Source of the DNA: Pseudomonadota bacterium
GTDB lineage: Bacteria > Desulfobacterota > Desulfovibrionia > Desulfovibrionales > Desulfovibrionaceae
Direction of reading: 5' to 3'
Assembly: GCA_018822065.1 (NCBI GenBank)
Contig: JAHJKV010000203.1
Span: 1-7,400, forward strand
Length of the DNA stretch: 7,400 nt
Below the pieces are notes generated by a model, which worked only from the letters and a program-made list of their open reading frames with translations, was not told the DNA's origin and ran no database searches. A program made the position numbers and the translations under genes. This document shows positions 1 through 5,420 of the stretch, piece by piece. Each line of letters begins with the position of its first letter. Position 1 is the first letter of the stretch.

Positions 1-276
1 GATGCACGTCTCGCCGTCGAGGCGCACTTCCACGATGATGATGCAGGTATCCACCGTGTCCTCGGCCCTGCGCATGCCGAATTTCTGCCGAAGGTCCATG
101 ACCGGGACGGCATGGCCACGCAGGTTGATCACCCCGCGCATGAAAGGCGGGGTCCGGGGTATTTTGGTGACCTCGGTCAACTCCAGCACCTCGCGCACCG
201 AGTCGATGTTCAAGGCGAACACCTCCCTGCCGAGAATGAAGGTCAGGTGTTGCACCGTGCTCTGTGTTTCCGCCAT
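1..276 (-). CDS. cheW: CheW chemotaxis coupling protein (N-terminal 92 residues, runs off the left edge)
   Basis: CheW is the cytoplasmic adaptor that links chemoreceptors to the CheA kinase. The visible part begins MAETQSTVQHLTFILGREVF and continues with the family hallmarks: NIDSVREVLE, then a proline-rich turn (KIPRTPPFMRGVINLRG), then VPVMDLRQKFG, which together form the first SH3-like beta-barrel subdomain. The start at 276 is chosen because AAGGGGAG lies just upstream at about 281-288 on this strand. Full CheW proteins are about 150-170 residues, so roughly half is missing beyond position 1. The gene starts 16 nt after the stop of the upstream chemoreceptor and on the same strand, so the two are very likely cotranscribed. 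A CheV-type fusion (CheW plus receiver) cannot be excluded because the C-terminus is outside the window. Confidence 0.93.
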   Translation of the reverse strand, partial: MAETQSTVQHLTFILGREVFALNIDSVREVLELTEVTKIPRTPPFMRGVINLRGHAVPVMDLRQKFGMRRAEDTVDTCIIIVEVRLDGETCI

Positions 277-292
277 ATCGCTCCCCTTCTGA

Positions 293-2329
293 TTAGAAAC
301 GCTCGAACTCCTCATCCTCGCCCATGTCCAGGTTCAGGCCGGTGCCGCCCGACGGTGCGGGCTTGGAAGCGAGCGGGGAAGCCGGTTTGGTCGTCCCCAG
401 CTGCTTGGGTGCGGCAGGACGGGCAATGACCCGGCTCTGGACATAGTTGGTGTCGCCGGTCTTGAAATACTCCATGGACTGTTGCAACAGCTGGGCCTGC
501 CCCGAGAGTTCCTCGCTGGTGGAGGCCATTTCCTCGGAAGCGGACGCGTTCTGCTGGATGACCTGATCGAGCTGCTGGATAGCCCGGCTGATCTGCTCGG
601 CACCAGCGTTCTGCTCATTGGACGAAGCCGCGATCTCCTGGACCAGTTCAGCGGTCCGCTGGATGTCCGGTACGAGCTTGACCAGCATCTGCCCTGCCTT
701 CTCAGCCACACCGACGGTGGAGGCGGACAATTCACTGATCTCACCTGCAGCCAAGCCACTTCGCTCGGCCAGCTTGCGGACCTCGGCGGCCACCACGGCA
801 AACCCCTTGCCATGTTCACCGGCCCGGGCCGCCTCGATGGCCGCATTCAGGGCCAGGAGGTTGGTCTGTCGGGCGATCTCCTCGATGATTGATATCTTTT
901 CGGCGATGTTCTTCATGGCACCCACAGCCTGGGACACGGCCTCTCCGCCCTCCTCGGCATCCTTGGCTGCCTGTTCGGCAATCCCCTCGGTCTGTTTGGC
1001 GTTTTCCGCGTTTTGGCGCACACTGGCGGTCATCTGCTCCATAGAAGCCGAAACCTCCTCCACACTGGCCGCAGATTCCGTGGCTCCCTGCGACAGGGCT
1101 TCCGCTGTGGCCGAAAGTTCCTCGGAGCCGGAGGCCACGTTCTGGGTGGCAGCATTCACATCCGCCACGACCTCGGCCAACCGACTGATCATGTTCCGCA
1201 TGGCCTGGGCCAGCTGGCCCACTTCGTCGTCCTGACTCACATCCACCACTGCGGTGAGATCGCCGGTGGCCACCTCTCCGGCAAAGACCACGCCCTTTTG
1301 CAGGGGCCGGATGATTCCGCGCGCGATGAGCCAGGCGAGCAGCATTCCCACCAGCACGGCGACCGAGCCTACAATAAAGATCATCGACCGCATGGCAGAG
1401 GCTTCGGAGAGCATCTGCTCATCGGTCATGATGTTCGCAGAAACCATGTCGCGGGTCTCGTTCAGATACTCCTGCACTGCATTCAGTTCAGGCACGGTGG
1501 TGCCGGCATAAATAGCCTTTGCCTCTTCCATGGAGGTCATGGCCTGGTCATGCCAGGCGATGAGTTCATCAAGCGTCTGCAGAAGCTCGTGGGCATGTGC
1601 TTCGGTCGTGGAATAAAAGAGGGTCATGGCCCCGTCGAAATCGCCTCCGGCCAGACGTCTGTTCAACTGGAGCACCGACTGATGCAATTGCTCGTGGGGC
1701 TCGAAGATGGGATTCAGGCGAGCGCTGAACTCAGGATCAGCCTGCACCTTGACGGCCACCTCGTCGGAATAGAGCCACTTGCCCAGGCCACACTGAGTCG
1801 GGTCGGTCTGAACTTCTGCACTGCCCTTTTTCTCGATGATGGCATTGGTGACCGTGTTCATCCACTTGAGATGGTCCACCTGCTTTTCACGGAAAAAACC
1901 ACCCAGGCTTGAATCCACATCCACATACTTGTCCTTGATGGCAACGGCGGATTCGTGCAGGGCGTTGTGGTGGGCTTCGATTTCATCAAGAATAGGCTTG
2001 ATCGCCGGGACCAGTCGTTCCGCCTCCTCGCGTCCCTCACCATAGTACCACTTGCCAAAAGCGCACAGCTTCGGGTCGGTCTGGACTTCCAATTCATGGA
2101 TTGCATCATCGCTCAGGAAGGCATTCAGCTTCTCGGCCCATTTGAGGTGGTCGACGATGCGCTCCACGAAATTGCCCCTGAGCTTGTTACCGTCGATAAC
2201 CTCTTCGGCATTTCCGACAATGCCTCCGATGCCGACCACCGCCCAGATACCCAATAAAGACAACAGGGCCAGGACAAGGCCGAAACCGGCTATGAATTTC
2301 CAGCGTAATTTGAGATTTTTCCACTGCAT
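293..2329 (-). CDS. Methyl-accepting chemotaxis protein with two tandem periplasmic CZB domains
   Basis: This is a 678-residue transmembrane chemoreceptor. TM1 spans about residues 12-35 after a Lys/Arg-rich N-terminus. A predicted periplasmic region follows (about 36-313), then TM2 (about 314-339), HAMP (about 338-390) and the cytoplasmic signalling domain (about 400-620). The kinase-control hairpin at 484-524 is highly conserved (ARQTNLLALNAAIEAARAGE). The sensor region holds two chemoreceptor zinc-binding (CZB) repeats with the family's His-Cys-His-His set: H61, C89, H121, H125 and H153, C180, H212, H216. Each has a DHLKW segment and a Cys-x-x-Gly-Lys-Trp segment. CZB domains bind zinc, and in some receptors they sense oxidants such as hypochlorite. 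Here they would face the periplasm, whereas the best-studied examples are cytoplasmic. The C-terminus is a flexible Pro/Ala/Ser linker ending in EFERF, which matches the CheR/CheB tethering pattern. The start is supported by AAGGAAGGA upstream. cheW follows 16 nt downstream. The ligand is unknown. Confidence 0.95.
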   Translation of the reverse strand: MQWKNLKLRWKFIAGFGLVLALLSLLGIWAVVGIGGIVGNAEEVIDGNKLRGNFVERIVDHLKWAEKLNAFLSDDAIHELEVQTDPKLCAFGKWYYGEGREEAERLVPAIKPILDEIEAHHNALHESAVAIKDKYVDVDSSLGGFFREKQVDHLKWMNTVTNAIIEKKGSAEVQTDPTQCGLGKWLYSDEVAVKVQADPEFSARLNPIFEPHEQLHQSVLQLNRRLAGGDFDGAMTLFYSTTEAHAHELLQTLDELIAWHDQAMTSMEEAKAIYAGTTVPELNAVQEYLNETRDMVSANIMTDEQMLSEASAMRSMIFIVGSVAVLVGMLLAWLIARGIIRPLQKGVVFAGEVATGDLTAVVDVSQDDEVGQLAQAMRNMISRLAEVVADVNAATQNVASGSEELSATAEALSQGATESAASVEEVSASMEQMTASVRQNAENAKQTEGIAEQAAKDAEEGGEAVSQAVGAMKNIAEKISIIEEIARQTNLLALNAAIEAARAGEHGKGFAVVAAEVRKLAERSGLAAGEISELSASTVGVAEKAGQMLVKLVPDIQRTAELVQEIAASSNEQNAGAEQISRAIQQLDQVIQQNASASEEMASTSEELSGQAQLLQQSMEYFKTGDTNYVQSRVIARPAAPKQLGTTKPASPLASKPAPSGGTGLNLDMGEDEEFERF

Positions 2330-2616
2330 TCCATTCCTTCCTTTCTTGCTTACCGCTCACCGAACCGGTGGGTTGTCACCTAAGAACGACGGTCAAACCC
2401 GACAAACTTCTCATCGGTTGCCGCTTCCTCCAGCCAAGCCCCCCATAGGCTCCATGAAATATTAGAGAGATCAACCTGCGCTGGATGTCGAAAGCACCGT
2501 TATATCCTTAGACTCTGCCTGTTTTTACAAGGAAAAATAGACTCGTCCAGAAAACAGACTCGATATCCGTTCGCCATTGTCACTTTTCGAATCTTGGCAA
2601 CCAAGCGAACACGCAC

Positions 2617-2645
2617 ATCATATCAACCTTATTAACATTTGTGCA
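2617..2645 (-). promoter_or_regulatory. Possible sigma70-type promoter for the chemoreceptor-cheW operon
   Basis: On the minus strand, TGCACA (2645-2640) and TATGAT (2622-2617) are 17 nt apart. They match the -35 consensus at 4 of 6 positions and the -10 consensus at 5 of 6. It would imply a leader of about 280 nt before the chemoreceptor start, which is long. I saw no convincing sigma28 or sigma54 site for this operon. This is a candidate only. Confidence 0.22.
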
Positions 2646-2684
2646 TAGTACTGGCTCTGCGCCAATTATCAAGCAAAAAAAACC

Positions 2685-2696
2685 TAACGCACGTTA
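2685..2696. repeat. Palindrome TAACG-CA-CGTTA, possible operator
   Basis: The two 5-bp arms are perfectly complementary around a 2-nt centre. The site lies about 120-130 nt upstream of the cysteine-rich gene and downstream of an A-run at 2675-2682. It is short and has no U-tract, so a protein-binding site is likelier than a terminator. The binding factor is unknown. Confidence 0.25.
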
Positions 2697-2727
2697 AATC
2701 TCTCACTTTAAAAACATCATTCACAAC

Positions 2728-2738
2728 CGATCAGATCG
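2728..2738. repeat. Palindrome CGATC-A-GATCG, possible operator
   Basis: Perfect 5-bp arms flank a single A. The centre lies about 25 nt upstream of the TTGACT element proposed as a -35 box for the gene at 2819, a position suited to an activator or repressor site. Palindromes this short can also arise by chance. Confidence 0.22.
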
Positions 2739-2758
2739 AACGCATTCATTTTATCCCG

Positions 2759-2787
2759 TTGACTCAAGGTTTTACCTCACGTAATTA
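2759..2787 (+). promoter_or_regulatory. Possible sigma70-type promoter for the WAP-like gene
   Basis: TTGACT at 2759-2764 matches the -35 consensus at 5 of 6 positions. At about 17 nt spacing the -10 region is AT-rich (TAATTATCT from 2782) but not a good hexamer. TTGACTCAA is itself a small inverted repeat (TTGA-C-TCAA), so a regulator could overlap the -35. A start site near 2795 would give a leader of about 25 nt. Confidence 0.3.
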
Positions 2788-2818
2788 TCTGTTTACATAA
2801 CTCTTTGAAGGAGTTCAC

Positions 2819-3097
2819 ATGCCCCGAATCCTGCTCATTGCGCTCCTGCTGCTCTGTGTCGCAGCGCCAGCCTGGGCCGCTTCCGCGCCGAGTCTCTCCG
2901 GCGAGTGGATCGGCGCACCCTGCCTGGCCGACACCGACTGCGGCGAACTGAAATGCTGCCAAGGTGCCTGCGCCAAAGCCTGCACCAAAAAGAACACCCC
3001 ACGTGCGGACAATTTTTGCGCACCCCGACAGCCCCTGCCCGCAGGCCTGACCACCTCAGACAGCATGCAGAAAGACAACCAGCCAGAAACACTATAA
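2819..3097 (+). CDS. Small secreted cysteine-rich protein with WAP-like cysteine pattern
   Basis: This is a 92-residue protein with a clear Sec signal peptide: Arg near the N-terminus, a leucine-rich core, and likely cleavage after APAWA (residue 20). The mature part is about 72 residues with seven cysteines spaced C35-x5-C41-x4-C46-C47-x3-C51-x3-C55, plus C67. The segments CLADTDC and KCCQGAC closely resemble the second half of eukaryotic WAP four-disulfide-core domains; elafin has CLKDTDC and KKCCEGSC at the same places. A full WAP domain has eight cysteines, and the two that normally precede this block are absent, so this is a WAP-like or dickkopf-like knot rather than a canonical domain. 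An odd number of cysteines leaves one free or available for an intermolecular bond. The start is fixed by AAGGAG at 2808-2813, 5 nt before the ATG. The C-terminal tail is polar. Function is unknown; protease inhibition is only suggested by the fold resemblance. Confidence 0.8.
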   Translation: MPRILLIALLLLCVAAPAWAASAPSLSGEWIGAPCLADTDCGELKCCQGACAKACTKKNTPRADNFCAPRQPLPAGLTTSDSMQKDNQPETL

Positions 3098-3120
3098 TAT
3101 TCTCCTCCTGACGCGCCGCA

Positions 3121-3151
3121 TTGACAGCGGCCCCGGCTGGTATGGTATTTG
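3121..3151 (+). promoter_or_regulatory. Possible sigma70-type promoter for the M48 protease gene
   Basis: TTGACA at 3121-3126 is a perfect -35 hexamer. The -10 region is less clear: TATGGT at 3141 has a short 14-nt spacing, and TGG-TATTTG from 3143 looks like an extended -10 with long spacing. Transcription beginning near 3155-3160 would exclude the upstream ATG at 3149 as a start codon and agrees with initiation at 3224. Confidence 0.35.
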
Positions 3152-3223
3152 ATATGTATCCCGTGTGGAATACCGACACGGATGTGTGCCGACGGACCAG
3201 AAGACTTTCTCCAGGAGCCAGAC

Positions 3224-4579
3224 ATGACCAGCTTGACCAAAGACCTTGAACAGACCGGCATGAACCGACGCCGTTTCCTGAAGCTCATCACCGCCTCCAC
3301 CGCCACGGCGATCATGGCTCCGCTACTGGACGGCTGTGCCAAAAATCCGGTCACAGGCCAGCAGCAGCTCATGTTCGTGAGCAGGGAACAGGAGATCGCC
3401 CTGGACAAGGAGAACTCGCCCCACCAGTTTTCGGCGGACAACGGCCCGGTCCAGGACACCATGCTCAATGACTATGTCTCCCAGGTGGGGATCAAGCTGG
3501 CCACCATGTCCCACCGCCCGGAGATGCCCTATTCCTACCGGGTGGTGAACGCCAACTACGTCAACGCCTACGCCTTCCCGGGCGGTTCCATCGCGACCAC
3601 GCGGGGACTCATGCTGGAGCTTGAAAACGAGGCAGAGCTGGCGGCCCTGCTAGGCCACGAGACCGGCCACGTCGCCTCCCGTCATCAGGCCTCGCGCATG
3701 ACCCAGGGCCTGCTCGTCTCCGCAGCGGTCCTTGGCGGCTCCATCTACGTCGGAAGCGAACTGGGCGGCGGATGGGGCCAGGTGACCCAGATTCTTGGCG
3801 GGATCGCCGCCGGGGCGCTCCTGGCCTTCTACAGTCGCTCGGATGAGCGTGAGGCAGACCACCTGGGCATCGAATATACAACCCGAATCGGCCTGAGCCC
3901 TCAGGGGATGATCGGGCTTCAGCAGATTCTTGTGGAAAAATCCAATGATGATCCAGGCTTGCTGGAACTAATGTTCGCCTCCCACCCCATGAGCTCAGAA
4001 CGCTTGGCAACGGCCAAAAAAGAGGCCGAAACCGAGTATGCCGCGTTCATGACCTTGCCTGTGCAGCGTGAACGGTTCATGGACAACACCGCCAACCTCC
4101 GGAAGATGGCCGGGGCCATCAAGGCCCAGCAGAAAGGGGAAAAGGAGCTTGGACAGGGACAGGCCCTCAAGGCAGAGAAAACCCTGAAGCAGGCGCTTTC
4201 CATGGCCCCGGACGATTACTCCGGCCTGCTGCTCATGTCCTCCTGCCAGGCCGAGATCGGCAAGTACGCCGAAGCCCGCAAGTATGCCACGGAGGCAAAG
4301 GCCGTCTACCCCCAGGAAGCCAAGGCAAATCAGGCCCTCGGCGTGGCCAATCTCATGGATGACCGCTATGATGCGGCCTATGAGAACTTCACCAGGTATG
4401 ACTCCATGCTCCCCGGCAACCCACAGATGCTCTTTTTGCGCGGAGTCTGCCAGGAGGGAACGGGCAACCGGCGCAAGGCCTCCAGCCTCTATGCCGCCTA
4501 CATCCAGAAGGTGGGCCAGGGAGATCAGGCCAGCTACGCCTACAGCCGCCTTTCCCAGTGGGGAGCGATACGCAAGTAG
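3224..4579 (+). CDS. BepA/YfgC-like M48 zinc metalloprotease with C-terminal TPR-like repeats, predicted Tat lipoprotein
   Basis: This 451-residue envelope protease probably acts in outer-membrane protein assembly or quality control, by analogy with E. coli BepA. The catalytic motif HETGH is at residues 145-149, within LLGHETGHVASRH. The third zinc ligand is E210 in DEREADHLG, and the conserved SHP histidine is H254. These spacings are close to those I recall for BepA (H136/E137/H140, E201, H246). A glycine-rich hydrophobic loop spans about 162-202, and helical TPR-like repeats fill about 300-445. The N-terminus has a twin-arginine motif (NRRRFLK, residues 14-20), a hydrophobic stretch, and LLDGC as a lipobox with C38 as lipid acceptor. 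Asp at -2 of the lipobox is unusual but does not rule it out. The +2 residue is Ala, so there is no Asp-type inner-membrane retention signal. The frame is open back to 3149, but AGGAG at 3213-3217, 6 nt before 3224, favours this start. It appears to be a single gene with its own promoter. LoiP-like proteases are the alternative label. Confidence 0.9.
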   Translation: MTSLTKDLEQTGMNRRRFLKLITASTATAIMAPLLDGCAKNPVTGQQQLMFVSREQEIALDKENSPHQFSADNGPVQDTMLNDYVSQVGIKLATMSHRPEMPYSYRVVNANYVNAYAFPGGSIATTRGLMLELENEAELAALLGHETGHVASRHQASRMTQGLLVSAAVLGGSIYVGSELGGGWGQVTQILGGIAAGALLAFYSRSDEREADHLGIEYTTRIGLSPQGMIGLQQILVEKSNDDPGLLELMFASHPMSSERLATAKKEAETEYAAFMTLPVQRERFMDNTANLRKMAGAIKAQQKGEKELGQGQALKAEKTLKQALSMAPDDYSGLLLMSSCQAEIGKYAEARKYATEAKAVYPQEAKANQALGVANLMDDRYDAAYENFTRYDSMLPGNPQMLFLRGVCQEGTGNRRKASSLYAAYIQKVGQGDQASYAYSRLSQWGAIRK

Positions 4580-4691
4580 CGCGGGCCGGGCCGGGGAACG
4601 TCTGCCGTTGCGTGCCCATGCCCTCCCACGCCGTGCTTGCAAGGACGAAAGCAGGACAATTCAGGCCCAGAGCATGTACCATTTTTGCGCT

Positions 4692-4750
4692 TCAACCTTG
4701 ACCACTACGTATCCATGTTGAAAATACTCAATCATTTCAAAATTAAATGA
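4692..4750. promoter_or_regulatory. Cluster of inverted repeats, possible enhancer-binding site for the sigma54 promoter
   Basis: Three overlapping or adjacent inverted repeats lie just upstream of the -24/-12 element: TCAA-CC-TTGA (4692-4701), TTGAAA-N11-TTTCAA (4718-4740) and TCATTT-N7-AAATGA (4732-4750). Activators of sigma54 bind inverted repeats upstream, usually 80-150 nt from the start site. These sit about 30-90 nt upstream of the predicted start, somewhat close, so assignment is tentative. Confidence 0.25.
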
Positions 4751-4751
4751 A

Positions 4752-4768
4752 TTGGCATCGCAACTGCA
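4752..4768 (+). promoter_or_regulatory. Sigma54 (RpoN) -24/-12 promoter for cytochrome c3
   Basis: The element TTGGCATCGCAACTGCA matches the sigma54 consensus (YTGGCACG-N4-TTGCW) well. The invariant GG is at 4754-4755 and the invariant GC at 4766-4767, with exactly the required 10 nt between them. The -24 block TTGGCA matches fully, and the -12 block CTGCA matches at 4 of 5. The predicted start site is near 4779, giving a leader of about 83 nt before the ATG at 4862. It is oriented towards the cytochrome gene with no gene between. Confidence 0.6.
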
Positions 4769-4861
4769 AATACTCTGGCAATAATTCCTGACATTGTGTA
4801 TGCAGGAAAACACATGACCCACGAGAAGGCATGTGAAACCGCATCCAGGAGGATTTCCGTC

Positions 4862-5281
4862 ATGAAGCGCCTTACCATCATTATTTTGGCCTGCATCTCG
4901 ATGCTCTGCATAGCCACCGTCGCCCTGGCAGTCGCTCCCGCACCCAAGGACCCCGTCGAGATGAAGTTCCCGGCGGATGGCAACAAGTATGCCCCGATCA
5001 TGTTTGTCCACCATGACCGGCACCTGGCAGTCGAAGGTTCCTGCGCCACCTGCCATCATAAGTGGGACGGCGCGAGCGCTGTCACCGGTTGCAGCGTCGA
5101 GGGATGCCACTCCGACGTATCCAAGGAAAACAAGAAGAACCCCGAAAGTTATGATTCCGCGTTCCACTCCAGAACGGCGCCCAACAGCTGCGTAAACTGC
5201 CACACCGTTACGCTCAAGGCTGACCCGGCCTCCAAGGCCCCCAAGAAGTGCAACGACTGCCACACCAAGAAGAATGGCTAA
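4862..5281 (+). CDS. Tetrahaem cytochrome c3 (class III c-type cytochrome), periplasmic
   Basis: This is the small periplasmic electron carrier typical of sulfate reducers, shuttling electrons between hydrogenases or formate dehydrogenases and membrane redox complexes. The 139-residue precursor has a Sec signal peptide cleaved after VALA (residue 23), leaving 116 residues, the normal c3 size. Four haem-attachment motifs are seen: CATCH (61-65), CSVEGCH (77-83, the CX4CH type), CVNCH (110-114) and CNDCH (130-134). The extra axial histidines also align with D. vulgaris c3: H51, H54, H66 and H102, giving bis-histidine ligation for all four haems. In the D. vulgaris protein, as I recall it, haem IV uses a CX4CH motif; here it is CX2CH, so this may be a divergent or type II paralogue. 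The start is fixed by AGGAGGA at 4847-4853, 8 nt before the ATG. A sigma54-type promoter precedes it. No hydrogenase or membrane partner is adjacent, so the redox partner is unknown. Confidence 0.95.
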   Translation: MKRLTIIILACISMLCIATVALAVAPAPKDPVEMKFPADGNKYAPIMFVHHDRHLAVEGSCATCHHKWDGASAVTGCSVEGCHSDVSKENKKNPESYDSAFHSRTAPNSCVNCHTVTLKADPASKAPKKCNDCHTKKNG

Positions 5282-5353
5282 GCCCACAGGTTGGTGAATC
5301 GCTCCGGTTAGGTTGAAATGACATTTGGTCTTACTCAATCCAATCGCTGAGTT

Positions 5354-5384
5354 TATTATAGATCAACGTGGCGTGATTTTGGCG
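5354..5384 (+). promoter_or_regulatory. Promoter region of the six-cysteine protein gene: TATTAT -10-like and sigma54-like element
   Basis: Two alternatives overlap here. TATTAT at 5354-5359 matches the -10 consensus at 5 of 6, but no good -35 lies 16-18 nt upstream. TGGCGTGATTTTGGC at 5369-5383 has the sigma54 GG (5370-5371) and GC (5382-5383) with the required 10-nt gap, although the flanking bases match less well than in the element before the cytochrome gene. It would start transcription near 5395, leaving a leader of about 26 nt, which is a sensible distance to the ATG at 5421. Confidence 0.3.
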
Positions 5385-5420
5385 GATTAACATAAACCAC
5401 TGAAAGAGGAGATTGGGAAG

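Larger units (their letters stand above)
2330..2818. other. Divergent intergenic region, 489 nt, no gene seen
   Basis: This stretch separates the minus-strand chemoreceptor from the plus-strand cysteine-rich gene. I see no open reading frame longer than about 10 codons with a ribosome binding site, and no tRNA-like structure. The part from about 2500 to 2818 is clearly more AT-rich than the flanking genes, as expected for promoters. It contains short perfect palindromes (2593-2605, 2685-2696, 2728-2738) and weak sigma70-like elements on both strands. It must carry the promoters of both flanking genes, and it has room for an unannotated small RNA, though I see no terminator that would support one. 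Confidence 0.6.
4580..4861 (+). other. Intergenic region before cytochrome c3, regulatory
   Basis: This 282-nt gap has two parts. The left half (4580-4680) is GC-rich, with a GGGCC direct repeat just after the protease stop codon, but no clear hairpin followed by a T-run, so I cannot name a terminator for the protease. The right half (4690-4780) is AT-rich and carries inverted repeats and a sigma54-type promoter. The frame of the cytochrome is open back to a GTG at 4796, but that segment lacks a ribosome binding site and would place extra residues before an otherwise perfect signal peptide. Confidence 0.55.

Noticed and set aside
1013..1912. Long plus-strand open frame (299 codons) opposite the chemoreceptor
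   Set aside because: It lies wholly antisense to a clear chemoreceptor gene, has no ribosome binding site and no recognisable domain. It arises from codon bias on the real strand.
2358..2370. CACCG-AAC-CGGTG hairpin just upstream of the chemoreceptor start
   Set aside because: It has a short stem with no T-run and does not cover the ribosome binding site, so no attenuator or riboswitch is supported.
3149..3223. Upstream ATG start for the M48 protease
   Set aside because: No ribosome binding site precedes 3149, it lies inside the likely promoter, and the added residues would sit before the Tat signal. The ATG at 3224 has a good AGGAG.
2815..3468. Minus-strand frame of 217 codons across the WAP-like and protease genes
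   Set aside because: It is antisense to two genes with signal peptides and conserved motifs and spans their intergenic region. No domain is seen in it.
4796..4861. Upstream GTG start for the cytochrome
   Set aside because: It would add 22 polar residues before a normal signal peptide, while AGGAGGA lies ideally before the ATG at 4862.
3995..5338. Minus-strand frames of 215 and 225 codons opposite the protease end and the cytochrome
   Set aside because: Both are shadows of well-supported genes, and the second crosses the sigma54 promoter region. Neither has recognisable motifs.
5333..5352. ACTCA / TGAGT hairpin after the cytochrome as a terminator
   Set aside because: The stem is 5 bp with a 10-nt loop and is followed by TTATTATA rather than a T-run, so it is too weak to call.
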